Shown: positions 1 to 7,982 of the stretch, piece after piece
Position numbering within the stretch: the stretch's first letter is position 1
Layout of the letters: every line of letters starts with the position of its first letter
Assembly (NCBI RefSeq): GCF_014649795.1
Contig: NZ_BMTS01000008.1
Span: 310,001-374,000, forward strand
Source of the DNA: Streptomyces melanogenes
GTDB lineage: Bacteria; Actinomycetota; Actinomycetes; Streptomycetales; Streptomycetaceae
Direction of reading: 5' to 3'
Length of the DNA stretch: 64,000 bases
Program-made: the position numbers and the translations under genes
Notes under the pieces: model-generated
Databases searched by the model: none
What the model saw: the letters and a program-made list of their open reading frames with translations, nothing else
What the model was told of the DNA's origin: nothing

Positions 1-93
1 TACCCGGCGGCCGAACTCTTCGCGCTGCTGGCCCGGAACGCGCCGCAGGACGTGCTGCCGCCGGAGGCGGAGGACGACCGGGGCGGCGGCTGA
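1..93 (+). CDS. C-terminal end of an unidentified protein (partial)
   Basis: The first 30 codons form an open frame from the left edge to a TGA at 91-93. The tail is acidic then glycine-rich (ends EDDRGGG). Codon use is typical of the region, so this is very probably the end of a real rightward gene, but nothing in the tail identifies the family. Confidence 0.6.
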   Translation, partial: YPAAELFALLARNAPQDVLPPEAEDDRGGG

Positions 94-130
94 CGCGGGT
101 CGCGCTCGTGAGCCCCCGGCCGCCGGGGGC

Positions 131-643
131 TCACACCCGCAGCGCGAAGTCCTGTGCCGTCGCCCGGCGCAGCTCCCGGGCCGCACCCCTGGGGGCGCGC
201 GGCGCCGGCACGGTCAGCAGCGGGCACTCCGCGTGCCGCAGCACGTACCGCCGCGCCCGGGTCCGCCAGGCGCCCATGCGGGCGCCCACCACCAGCAGGT
301 CGTCCGGCCTGTGCGCGACCGTGCACAGCGCGGGCCCCGGCCGCCCGCGCACCGCCGCCTTGCGGACCTCGACGCCCGGCGGCAGCCCGCCGAACGCGTC
401 CGCGAAGGCCGCGTCCAGGCGCTGCCTGGCGTCCTGCTCCCAGTGCGCCGCCCACGCCCGGTCGGGGTGGCGCAGATACAGGTACTCGCCCTCGGGCGGC
501 TCCCACGCGATCACCGCGACCAGTCTGCGGCCGCTGCGCCGCGCCTCCTGGGCGGCCGCGCGCAGGGCGGCCAGGCTGCCGAGCGAGCCGCTCACGCCCA
601 CGACCACCCGTCCGGGGCCCGGCCTGCCGTGCCGCGCGTTCAT
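131..643 (-). CDS. Universal stress protein (UspA family)
   Basis: A 170-residue single-domain UspA-like protein, the usual length for one Usp domain. The N-terminus has the beta-1 strand VVVGVSGSLGSLAAL, then the helix and the strand VAVIAWEPP. The C-terminal half has DDLLVVGARMGAWRTRARR and the final strand CPLLTVPAP, matching the family's G-x2-G-x9-G-[ST] nucleotide-binding loop only loosely, so ATP binding is uncertain. Usp proteins are cytoplasmic and modulate stress or dormancy responses. The ATG at 643 was chosen because it is preceded by GGAAGGGG and overlaps the stop of the upstream small ORF (ATGA). A longer upstream open frame exists but looks non-coding. Confidence 0.85.
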   Translation of the reverse strand: MNARHGRPGPGRVVVGVSGSLGSLAALRAAAQEARRSGRRLVAVIAWEPPEGEYLYLRHPDRAWAAHWEQDARQRLDAAFADAFGGLPPGVEVRKAAVRGRPGPALCTVAHRPDDLLVVGARMGAWRTRARRYVLRHAECPLLTVPAPRAPRGAARELRRATAQDFALRV

Positions 644-780
644 CTGCCCCGCCCCTTCCACGGCCGAAGGGCCCACAGCCGACCGAGCGAGAGGGGCCTT
701 TGCCCCTCCTCGTGGCGCCGCTGCATCTCCCGCTCGAACCGGTCCGTCACCGTGCCCGTGACCGTCGCCTCGCCCTGCAT
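640..780 (-). CDS. Small 46-residue basic protein coupled to the Usp gene
   Basis: A short ORF beginning MQGEATVTGTVTDRFEREM and ending in a basic tail (RPWKGRGR). Its TGA overlaps the ATG of the universal stress protein (ATGA), the usual sign of translational coupling. GGAAAGGGCGAG lies at ribosome-site distance before the ATG. No family is recognised. It could be a leader peptide for the Usp gene or a small protein of its own. The tight overlap and ribosome site favour translation, but no second line of evidence is available here. Confidence 0.5.
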   Translation of the reverse strand: MQGEATVTGTVTDRFEREMQRRHEEGQRPLSLGRLWALRPWKGRGR

Positions 781-841
781 GGTTCTCGCCCTTTCCGGCC
801 GTTCCAGACCAATGCGCTGACACCTCCGGATTCTGTAGGGT

Positions 842-867
842 GATTGGCCTGGACAGCAGGGCCAATC
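842..867. promoter_or_regulatory. Inverted repeat between the MocR gene and the Usp operon (likely MocR operator)
   Basis: A perfect 8-bp inverted repeat (GATTGGCC, 10-bp gap, GGCCAATC) sits 14 bp before the MocR start. A further CCAAT half-site lies at 809-813. MocR-type GntR regulators commonly bind repeated ATTGG/CCAAT-like half-sites in their own promoters, so autoregulation, perhaps with control of the divergent Usp pair, is a fair inference. Confidence 0.55.
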
Positions 868-880
868 CACGGGAGTTGGT

Positions 881-2368
881 ATGGCAGGGATGGGAACGGT
901 CCACTCCTTGGGCGGGGTGGCCGACAGCAGCCGGACCCTGGGCAGCCGCCAGCTGGCCACGCTGGTCGCCGCCACCGCCGGGGAGCGCCCCGGCTATCGC
1001 GCGCTCGCCCAGGGCGTCCGAACGCTCCTGTTGGACGGGCGCATTCCGCTGCACACGAGGCTGCCCGCCGAGCGGGAGCTGGCCGGGGCGCTCTCAGTGA
1101 GCCGGGCCACCGTGACGGCCGCGTACGACCTGCTGCGCGAGGGCGGGTACGCGGTGAGCCGTCGGGGCGCGGGCACCTGGACCGAGCTGCCGGCCGGCCG
1201 GCGCCCGGCCAATGTGGCCAGCTTTCCGGACGGGGCGGACACCATCGACCTGGCGATGGCGGCGCCCGCCGCGCCGGAGGCCGAGTACGCCGAGGCGCTG
1301 GCGCTCGCCGGTGCGCGGCTGACCGGCCATCTGCGCACCCCCGGCTACCACCCGCTGGGCCTGCCCGAGCTGCGCGCGGCCGTCGCCGAGCGGTACACGC
1401 GGCGGGGGCTGCCGACGCTCCCCGACCAGATCCTCGTCACCACGGGTGCCCAGCAGGCCCTCTCCCTGGTGATGGGGCTCCTCGCCCGCCCCGGCGACCG
1501 CGTCCTGGTCGAGAGTCCGTCGTACGCGAACGGTCTGGACGCGATCCGGTACGCCGGGCTGCGCATGACGCCGGTGCCGGTGACGGACGACGGCTGGGAC
1601 GGCGAGCTGATGGAGTGCGCACTGCGGCAGACCGCGCCCCGGCTCGCGTATCTGATCCCGGACTTCCACAATCCGACCGGCGCGCTGATGGGGCCGGAGC
1701 AGCGCGCCCGGCTACTGCGGTCGGCGCGCGCCACCGGCACCTGGCTGCTGGTCGACGAGACGATGGCGGAGATGGCGCTGGACGTCCCGGCGCCCGCCCC
1801 GCTCGCCTCGCTGGCGCGCCACGGCGAGGGGGAGCAGGTGGTGACGGTCGGCTCGCTGAGCAAAACGCACTGGGGCGGGCTGCGGATCGGGTGGGTGCGG
1901 GCGAGTTCGCGGCTGATCACCGAGCTGGCGGCCACCCGGATCCACCGGGACATGGCGTCCTCGGTGCTGGACCAGCTGGTGGCGATCGAGCTGCTGCCGG
2001 GGATGGACGAGGTGCTGGTGACCCGGCTCGCACAGATGCGCGAGCGCCGGGCGGCTCTGGCGGGGGCGCTGTCTCACCACTTCCCCGAGTGGCGCTGGCA
2101 GTTGCCGCCCGGCGGTCTGACGCTCTGGGTGGACCTCGGCCGCCCCATCGCGGGGGCGCTGTGCGATGCGGCGCTGGCCCATGGGGTACGGCTCCAGGGC
2201 GGGGCCCGTTTCGCGGCGGACCCCGGGACGCACGAGCACCGCCTGCGCCTGCCGTACTGCATGCCACCGGAAGTGACCCGCGAGGCGGTCCGCCGCCTGG
2301 CGGCCACTCTGTCGGCGGGCCTGCCGGCGACCCCCAGGGAACTGGACCGCCCGCACTGGGTGGCGTAG
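881..2368 (+). CDS. MocR-family regulator (GntR HTH fused to aminotransferase fold)
   Basis: A 495-residue two-part protein. Residues about 40-110 are a GntR winged helix (RLPAERELAGALSVSRATV). The rest is a fold-type I PLP aminotransferase domain, with VTTGAQQALSLV, the IPDFHNPTG loop and the SLSK motif whose lysine, residue 328, should bind PLP. MocR proteins are transcription regulators that sense PLP or an amine rather than true transaminases. The divergent promoter region carries an inverted repeat that fits autoregulation. The ATG at 881 was chosen because the GntR domain needs this N-terminus. The real target is unknown; the adjacent Usp operon is a candidate. Confidence 0.9.
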   Translation: MAGMGTVHSLGGVADSSRTLGSRQLATLVAATAGERPGYRALAQGVRTLLLDGRIPLHTRLPAERELAGALSVSRATVTAAYDLLREGGYAVSRRGAGTWTELPAGRRPANVASFPDGADTIDLAMAAPAAPEAEYAEALALAGARLTGHLRTPGYHPLGLPELRAAVAERYTRRGLPTLPDQILVTTGAQQALSLVMGLLARPGDRVLVESPSYANGLDAIRYAGLRMTPVPVTDDGWDGELMECALRQTAPRLAYLIPDFHNPTGALMGPEQRARLLRSARATGTWLLVDETMAEMALDVPAPAPLASLARHGEGEQVVTVGSLSKTHWGGLRIGWVRASSRLITELAATRIHRDMASSVLDQLVAIELLPGMDEVLVTRLAQMRERRAALAGALSHHFPEWRWQLPPGGLTLWVDLGRPIAGALCDAALAHGVRLQGGARFAADPGTHEHRLRLPYCMPPEVTREAVRRLAATLSAGLPATPRELDRPHWVA

Positions 2369-2384
2369 CCCTGGCCTGTTCGTC

Positions 2385-2640
2385 TGCGACCCGGTGATGG
2401 GCTGCTCGCGCAGTTCCCCGCGCCCCTGAAGGGGTCCGTCGTTGTCTGCGGATCGTGGTCGGTTGCTCGCGCAGTTCCCCGCGCCCCTAAGGATGCCGCT
2501 CCGCGGCAATCCCCGGGGGCGGCCCGAAGAGGCGCATCTCAGGCGCGCGGGGAACTGCGCGCTCAGCCCGCCACCGGTCCGCAGACGAACACCGGGCCTC
2601 ACAGGGGCAGCGCACCACCGGCCCGCAGACAAAGGCCGGG
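2385..2640. repeat. Cluster of Streptomyces intergenic palindromic repeats
   Basis: Two direct copies of TGCTCGCGCAGTTCCCCGCG plus CCCCT lie at 2403-2427 and 2464-2488, exactly 61 bp apart. An inverted, slightly diverged copy is at 2542-2565. Flanking words (GTCTGCGG and its complement at 2577-2584 and 2624-2630) repeat with them, so the unit is about 60 bp. The direct and inverted copies can pair into a large hairpin, which may terminate the MocR and DUF5955 transcripts. This short repeat is frequent between genes in Streptomyces genomes. No coding capacity is evident here. Confidence 0.75.
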
Positions 2641-2647
2641 CACCGCG

Positions 2648-2953
2648 TCAGCGCGTCGGCTCGCCGAATAAGTCGACCGCCTCCCGGACCCCCTTCACCG
2701 CGACGGACAGCGCGCTCACCGAGCCGATCGACCCCGCGATCAGCAGCAGCGAGCGCCGCAGGCGCGGTACCTCCGGCGTCCCGGACACCGCCATCGCGTC
2801 CAGCGCCGCGAGCTCGTCCTCCGCGACGGCCCGGTCGGGGAACTCCCCGGGATACCCCGCCAGCTCCCGCCGCAGCCGCGCCACGGCGACCCGCAGCCCC
2901 GCCACCCTGGGATCCGCACTGCCGGTCACAGGCGCCTGCTCCACGCGTCGCAA
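2648..2953 (-). CDS. DUF5955 family protein
   Basis: A 101-residue protein recognised as DUF5955, a Streptomyces family of unknown function. It is largely helical, with an N-terminal arginine-rich helix (RVAVARLRRELAGYPGEFPDR) and a C-terminal hydrophobic stretch (SLLLIAGSIGSVSALSVAV) that could pack against a membrane or partner. The TTG at 2953 was chosen because GGAAGGAA sits about 7 nt upstream; the longer frame to 2974 would place its start upstream of that ribosome site. It is convergent with the MocR gene and divergent from the NTP transferase. No reaction can be assigned. Confidence 0.75.
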   Translation of the reverse strand: MRRVEQAPVTGSADPRVAGLRVAVARLRRELAGYPGEFPDRAVAEDELAALDAMAVSGTPEVPRLRRSLLLIAGSIGSVSALSVAVKGVREAVDLFGEPTR

Positions 2954-3095
2954 CAAAATTCCTTCCCCACGCACATCTTCGTGCCGGTGCTCACAGCCCG
3001 TCAGCGAAGGTCAACTGACGGGAGTTGCGGGCCAGTTAACGCCATCGCGCCCGGCGCGCGCCACCGTGTGGACGGAATTCGGCGGGCGCATTCGG

Positions 3096-3101
3096 TATAC
3101 G
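3096..3101 (+). promoter_or_regulatory. -10-like TATACG directly before the NTP transferase start
   Basis: TATACG ends 7 bp before the ATG at 3109 and no Shine-Dalgarno sequence separates them. Transcription would start at or within a base or two of the ATG, giving a leaderless mRNA, which is common in Streptomyces. No convincing -35 is visible at 17-18 bp. Confidence 0.4.
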
Positions 3102-3108
3102 TGGGGCC

Positions 3109-3717
3109 ATGACAGCAACGACGAAGGACGAAGCGCAGGTCGTGGGCCTGCTGCTGGCCGCGGGCGGCGGACGCCGCCTCGGCGGACGGCCCAAGGCCCT
3201 GTTGACGCACCGGGGCCGCCCGCTGGTCGAGCACGCGGTGCGGATGCTCCGCGAGGGCGGCTGCACCACCGTGCACGTGGTGCTCGGCGCCGCCGCGGCC
3301 GAGGTGCGCGCCCGCGCGCACCTCGACGGCTGCGTGCTGGTCGACAACCCGGAGTGGACCGAGGGCATGGGCTCCTCCCTGCGCGCGGGCCTCGCCTCGC
3401 TGGCCGCGACGGGCGCGGGCGCCGCCCTGGTCAGCCTGGTCGACCAGCCCGGCATCGGCGCGGAGGCGATCGGCCGCGTCAGGGCCGCCTACCGCTCACC
3501 GGATTCGCTCGCGGCGGCCGCGTACGACGGAAAGCGCGGCCACCCCGTGCTCTTCGGCGCCGACCGCTGGCGGCCGATCGCGGCGAGCGCGCGCGGCGAC
3601 CGCGGGGCGCGCGCCTATCTCGCCGAGCACGAGCCGGAGATCACGCTCGTCGAGTGCGGGGACGTGGCCGAGCCGTACGACATCGACACGGCGGCCGATC
3701 TCGGGCGCCTGGACTGA
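3109..3717 (+). CDS. MobA-like NTP transferase family protein
   Basis: A 202-residue nucleotidyltransferase of the MobA/MocA type. The signature GLLLAAGGGRRLGGRPKALL is at the N-terminus (LAAGxGxRxG...K binds the nucleotide). SLVDQPG carries the acidic metal-binding position, and YDGKRGHPVLF with DRGARAYL follow the family's substrate loop. Relatives make molybdopterin cytosine or guanine dinucleotide cofactors or act on sugars. Molybdenum hydroxylases such as xanthine dehydrogenase need MCD, so a link to purine breakdown in this neighbourhood is attractive, but no dehydrogenase genes lie in the window. Cytoplasmic. The transcript may be leaderless. Confidence 0.85.
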   Translation: MTATTKDEAQVVGLLLAAGGGRRLGGRPKALLTHRGRPLVEHAVRMLREGGCTTVHVVLGAAAAEVRARAHLDGCVLVDNPEWTEGMGSSLRAGLASLAATGAGAALVSLVDQPGIGAEAIGRVRAAYRSPDSLAAAAYDGKRGHPVLFGADRWRPIAASARGDRGARAYLAEHEPEITLVECGDVAEPYDIDTAADLGRLD

Positions 3718-3805
3718 TCCTCCGGTACACCTGGAGTGAACGCGGTGGCACCGAGCGCCACGGTCTGTCGACCCGGAGAATCTCGATATCAACAAACCAT
3801 TGAAC

Positions 3806-3841
3806 TTCCACTATGAGGAAACTAGTATCCACTGTTCAGAA
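3806..3841. promoter_or_regulatory. Double 15-bp operator upstream of aceB
   Basis: Two TTCC-N7-GGAA-like boxes lie head to tail: TTCCACTATGAGGAA at 3806-3820 and ATCCACTGTTCAGAA at 3827-3841, separated by 6 bp so that the repeat length is 21 bp. The same arrangement occurs before hyi (18728-18763) and gcl (34699-34734). It ends 114 bp before the aceB start. A glyoxylate/allantoin regulator of the IclR type (AllR in S. coelicolor) is the probable reader; that assignment is inference. Confidence 0.7.
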
Positions 3842-3955
3842 GCGCCCGATTGATTGAGACGGCGCCCCCAGTCGCATTCCGGGGTCCTGGCACTGAGTGC
3901 CTTTTCTGACTTCCGGCGGCCGGTGAGGGCACCGCCCGCGAAGGAGTGACAGCAC

Positions 3956-5575
3956 ATGTCCGCACCAGCGCCGTCCCCGCTGGCCATCGTCGACGCCGAG
4001 CCCCTGCCCCGGCAGGACGAGGTGCTCACCGACGCGGCCCTCGCCTTCGTGGCCGAGCTGCACCGGCTGTTCACGCCCCGCCGTGACGAGCTCCTGCTCC
4101 GCCGCCAGGACCGCCGCGCCGAGATCGCCCGCACCTCCACGCTGGACTTCCGCCCCGAGACCGCCGCCGTGCGCGAGGGCGACTGGAAGGTCGCCCCGGC
4201 CCCGGCCGCGCTCAACGACCGCCGGGTCGAGATCACCGGTCCGACCGACCGCAAGATGACCATCAACGCGCTCAACTCGGGCGCCAGGGTCTGGCTCGCC
4301 GACTTCGAGGACGCCTCCGCGCCCACCTGGGAGAACGTCGTCACGGGCCAGCTCAACCTGATCGACGCGTACGAGCGCCGGATCGACTTCACCGACCCCA
4401 AGTCGGGCAAGTCGTACGCCCTCAAGGACGCGGGCGAGCTCGCCACCGTCGTGATGCGCCCGCGCGGCTGGCACCTGGAGGAGCGCCACCTGCGCTTCGA
4501 CGGCCGCCCGATGCCCGGCGCCCTGGTCGACTTCGGCCTCTACTTCTTCCACAACGCCAAGCGTCTGATCGAGCTCGGCAAGGGCCCGTACTTCTACCTC
4601 CCCAAGACCGAGTCGTACCTGGAGGCCCGCCTGTGGAACGACGTCTTCGTCTTCGCGCAGGACTACGTCGGCATCCCGCAGGGCACGGTCCGCGCGACCG
4701 TCCTGATCGAGACGATCACGGCCGCGTACGAGATGGAGGAGATCCTCTACGAGCTGCGCGACCACGCCGCCGGGCTGAACGCGGGCCGCTGGGACTACCT
4801 CTTCTCGATCGTCAAGAACTTCCGTGACGGCGGCGCCAAGTTCGTCCTGCCGGACCGCAACGCGGTGACCATGACGGCCCCGTTCATGCGCGCGTACACC
4901 GAACTCCTGGTCCGCACCTGCCACAAGCGCGGCGCGCACGCCATCGGCGGCATGGCGGCCTTCATCCCGTCCCGCAAGGACGCCGAGGTCAACAAGGTCG
5001 CGTTCGAGAAGGTCAAGGCCGACAAGGACCGCGAGGCGGGCGACGGCTTCGACGGCTCCTGGGTCGCCCACCCCGACCTGGTCCCGATCGCCATGGCCTC
5101 CTTCGACGCGGTCCTCGGCGACAAGCCGAACCAGAAGGACCGGCTGCGCGAGGACGTCTCGGTGGCGTCGGGCGATCTGATCGCCATCGACTCGCTCGAC
5201 GCCAAGCCCACCTACGACGGGCTGCTGGGCGCCGTCCAGGTCGGCATCCGCTACATCGAGGCCTGGCTGCGGGGCCTGGGCGCCGTCGCCATCTTCAACC
5301 TGATGGAGGACGCGGCCACCGCCGAGATCTCCCGCTCGCAGATCTGGCAGTGGATCAACGCGGGCGTGGTGTTCGAGAACGGCGAGCTCGCCACCGCCGA
5401 CCTCGCCCGCAAGGTCGCGGCCGAGGAGCTGGCCGCGATCCGCGCCGAGATCGGCGAGGAGGCCTTCGCGACCGGCCGCTGGCAGCAGGCCCACGACCTG
5501 CTCCTGAAGGTCTCGCTCGACGCGGACTACGCGGACTTCCTGACGCTGCCCGCGTACGAGCAGCTGGTCGGCTGA
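3956..5575 (+). CDS. aceB: Malate synthase A
   Basis: A 539-residue malate synthase A (EC 2.3.3.9), full length for the A isoform. It condenses glyoxylate with acetyl-CoA to malate. The signature RDHAAGLNAGRWDYLF is intact, as are ADFEDASAPTW and MRPRGWHLEERH. AAGGAG lies 9 bp before the ATG. In this window glyoxylate is expected from allantoin breakdown rather than from an isocitrate lyase, which is absent. The shared double operator with hyi and gcl says the two glyoxylate-consuming routes are co-regulated. Cytoplasmic. Annotation is secure. Confidence 0.97.
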   Translation: MSAPAPSPLAIVDAEPLPRQDEVLTDAALAFVAELHRLFTPRRDELLLRRQDRRAEIARTSTLDFRPETAAVREGDWKVAPAPAALNDRRVEITGPTDRKMTINALNSGARVWLADFEDASAPTWENVVTGQLNLIDAYERRIDFTDPKSGKSYALKDAGELATVVMRPRGWHLEERHLRFDGRPMPGALVDFGLYFFHNAKRLIELGKGPYFYLPKTESYLEARLWNDVFVFAQDYVGIPQGTVRATVLIETITAAYEMEEILYELRDHAAGLNAGRWDYLFSIVKNFRDGGAKFVLPDRNAVTMTAPFMRAYTELLVRTCHKRGAHAIGGMAAFIPSRKDAEVNKVAFEKVKADKDREAGDGFDGSWVAHPDLVPIAMASFDAVLGDKPNQKDRLREDVSVASGDLIAIDSLDAKPTYDGLLGAVQVGIRYIEAWLRGLGAVAIFNLMEDAATAEISRSQIWQWINAGVVFENGELATADLARKVAAEELAAIRAEIGEEAFATGRWQQAHDLLLKVSLDADYADFLTLPAYEQLVG

Positions 5576-5590
5576 CCCGCCGTCACTCCA

Positions 5591-5628
5591 CGCGGGGCCG
5601 GGGCGAATCCTTCGCCTCCGGCCCCGCG
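5591..5628 (+). terminator. Hairpin terminator after aceB
   Basis: A GC-rich inverted repeat (CGCGGGGCC... with GGCCCCGCG) extends inward through GGGCGAA and TTCGCC around a 3-nt loop, starting 16 bp after the aceB stop. There is no T-run, as usual in this genus. Confidence 0.75.
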
Positions 5629-5655
5629 CCGCATCCGCCCTGTCAGAATGAGCGG

Positions 5656-6861
5656 ATGTTACGTGGAGGCAGGGTCGCCGTAGTCGGCGGCAGTATCGCC
5701 GGGTGCGCCGCGGCGCTGGCCGCGCACCGGGGCGGCGCGGCGGAAGTCACCGTCTTCGAACGGGCCTCGGGCCACCTCGCGGACCGGGGCGTCGGGCTCG
5801 CCATGCACAACGACCGGTACGCGGAGCTGGAGGCGGCCGGTTACGTCGACGCCACGATGCCGTGGCTCCAGCTGGGCCGCAGGTGCTGGTACGTGAAGGA
5901 CGGCTCGGCGCCGCTGGGCCGACGGATCGGGGTGCTGCCGTTCCCGTTCCGTACGTACAACTGGGGACCGCTCTGGCACGAACTGCGCGGCCGGGTGCCC
6001 GAGTCGGCCGACTTCCGCTCCGGGACGACCGTCGACGCGGTCGAGGTCACCCCGGACGGCGTGGAGCTGGCGACCGGGTCCGCCAGCGAGCGGTTCGACG
6101 TGGTGATCGGCGCCGACGGCTACCGCTCGGCGGTCCGCACCGCCGCGTGCCCCGAGGTGCGGCCCCGGTACGCGGGCTATCTGGCCTGGCGGGGCGCCTT
6201 CGAGGCCGACCGGCTGATGGCCCCGGAGCTGTGGCCCGACGAGGACTGCGTGTACGCCGTGTTCCCCGGCGGGCACGTCATCATCTACCGCATCCCCGAC
6301 GGCCGGGGCGGGCTGCGGGTCAACTGGGTCCTCTACACCGCCCCTCCCCCGGACCTCGACCTGCGCTTCGACAACCCGACCAGCCTGCCGCCCGGCACCC
6401 TGGCCGCGACCCTGCACATCCGGCTCGCGCACATCGCCGACACGCAACTGGCGCCCTACTGGGGCCAGTTGGTGCGCACGACCACCGCCGACGAGCTCTT
6501 CGTCCAGCCGATGTACGACTTCACCGCGCCGCACTACGCCACCGGCCGGCTGGTCCTGGCGGGCGACGCGGCGACGGTGGCCCGCCCGCACACCGGCGGC
6601 GGCGCGGTCAAGGCGCTCCAGGACGCCACCGCCCTGGAGACGTGCCTCACCGGCACACCGGACTGGGAGGCGGCGCTGCGCGCCTATGACACGGGCCGGG
6701 CCGCGAGCGGCCGGTCCATGGTGGAGCTGGGCCGCCAGCTCGGCATCGGCCTGGTGGAGCGGACGCCGGACTGGAGCGCGATGGACCAGAGCGGCCTGGA
6801 GAAGTGGTGGCAGCAGGCCGACGGCTCGGGCGCGTTCGGCGGACGCCGGCTCAACTCGTAG
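5656..6861 (+). CDS. FAD-dependent aromatic-type monooxygenase
   Basis: A 401-residue class A flavoprotein monooxygenase. The Rossmann motif VAVVGGSIAGCAAALAAHRG binds FAD near the N-terminus. FDVVIGADGYRSAVR is the DG motif, and LVLAGDAATVARPHTGGG is the GD motif contacting the FAD ribityl and pyrophosphate. It presumably hydroxylates an aromatic or related ring using NAD(P)H and O2; the substrate is not evident. The ATG at 5656 is fixed by the Rossmann strand; no good ribosome site precedes it. Its 3' end overlaps the convergent lipoprotein gene by 11 bp. Confidence 0.85.
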   Translation: MLRGGRVAVVGGSIAGCAAALAAHRGGAAEVTVFERASGHLADRGVGLAMHNDRYAELEAAGYVDATMPWLQLGRRCWYVKDGSAPLGRRIGVLPFPFRTYNWGPLWHELRGRVPESADFRSGTTVDAVEVTPDGVELATGSASERFDVVIGADGYRSAVRTAACPEVRPRYAGYLAWRGAFEADRLMAPELWPDEDCVYAVFPGGHVIIYRIPDGRGGLRVNWVLYTAPPPDLDLRFDNPTSLPPGTLAATLHIRLAHIADTQLAPYWGQLVRTTTADELFVQPMYDFTAPHYATGRLVLAGDAATVARPHTGGGAVKALQDATALETCLTGTPDWEAALRAYDTGRAASGRSMVELGRQLGIGLVERTPDWSAMDQSGLEKWWQQADGSGAFGGRRLNS

Positions 6862-7837
6862 CCGTTCCGCCGCCGATGACAACCGTGCGCTGGGCCGAGA
6901 AGTCGCCCCACTTCCCGTCGGGCAGCTGGGCACGCAGCTTGACGCTGTAGCGCGTGCCCGGCTTCTCGGAGGAGACGGTGAGGCTGTACGACGCCCGGCC
7001 CGGGGGCGGCGCCGCGCCGAACACGATCGTGGTGGTCAGCCGTCCGTCGAGGAAGAGCTGGTACGAGGTGACCGGGCCGCCGGTGTCCGGCGGGAGCCAG
7101 GACAGGTCGACGGTCGGCACGCCCGCCACTTTCCCGTAGCGCGCGGTCAGTTCGGTGGGCGCGGTGCTCGCGGGCGCGCCCGGCTCCGAAGCCGTGGTCA
7201 GGTCCACCGCGTCGCTGTCCGGCGAGGAGTTGTCGGCGGCGTCCCGCGCCCGCACGGTGAAGGTGTAGACGGTCCCGGGCCGCAGTCCGGTGACCCGGGC
7301 GCCGGTCTCGCGCCCGGAGACGCTGTGGATGCGCACGTCCTCCTGGTAGATGTCGTACGAGGTCACACCCACGTCGTCGGTCGCCCGCCGCCAGCTCAGG
7401 GTCGCCGCGCGGCTCCCGTCGGCCCGGCCCCGCAGGGCGCCCGGCGCGGTGGGCGGCCCGTGATCGGCGGGGCTCGGCGCGGGCGTGGTGACGGCCACGG
7501 GGGCGCTGGGAGCGGAGAAGTTCCCGGCGGCGTCGCGGGAGCGCACGGTGAAGCTGTAGGCGGTCGCCGGGGCGAGCCCGTCCACGTCGATCATGTGCTT
7601 CTCGCCCGGCACCGCCTTGACGCGGGTGCCCCGCTGGAGGATCTCGTACCCGGTGACTCCTTTGTCGTCGGCCGACGCCTCCCACATGACGTGCACGGAG
7701 GTGGCGCTGCTCGCCTGCGCGGTCACTCCGCCCGGCACGGTCGGCGCCCGCCGGTCGCGCTCGTCGGCGGTGGCCGAGCAGGCGGCGAGGACGAGGGCGG
7801 CACAGGCCAACAGGGCGTATCCGGTGGGGCGTTGCAC
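6851..7837 (-). CDS. Lipoprotein with three fibronectin type III domains
   Basis: A 328-residue exported protein. Residues 1-20 are a lipoprotein signal ending LVLAACSA, with the cysteine as acylation site. Three tandem Fn3 modules follow, each with a Trp core (VHVMWEAS, ATLSWRRA, VDLSWLPP) and the closing Tyr-x-Phe strands (YSFTVRSRDAAGN, YTFTVRARDAADN). No enzymatic domain is present, so it is probably an adhesive or carbohydrate-binding spacer on the outer face of the membrane. The GTG at 7837 is preceded by GGAGGGAGG. The Fn3 copies closely resemble each other, suggesting internal duplication. Function beyond binding is unknown. Confidence 0.85.
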   Translation of the reverse strand: MQRPTGYALLACAALVLAACSATADERDRRAPTVPGGVTAQASSATSVHVMWEASADDKGVTGYEILQRGTRVKAVPGEKHMIDVDGLAPATAYSFTVRSRDAAGNFSAPSAPVAVTTPAPSPADHGPPTAPGALRGRADGSRAATLSWRRATDDVGVTSYDIYQEDVRIHSVSGRETGARVTGLRPGTVYTFTVRARDAADNSSPDSDAVDLTTASEPGAPASTAPTELTARYGKVAGVPTVDLSWLPPDTGGPVTSYQLFLDGRLTTTIVFGAAPPPGRASYSLTVSSEKPGTRYSVKLRAQLPDGKWGDFSAQRTVVIGGGTATS

Positions 7838-7982
7838 GGCCGGGCCTCCCTCCGTACGAGATGGTCCAGACCTATATCGCACAGGTGGCCGCGCTCGGCA
7901 AGGGGTCGGACGGTTCCGGCGTCCCGCGAACAAGTTCGGCCGGACGCGATGAGTTCCCGCCGCCGGGCCGGTCTGCCCTGTC

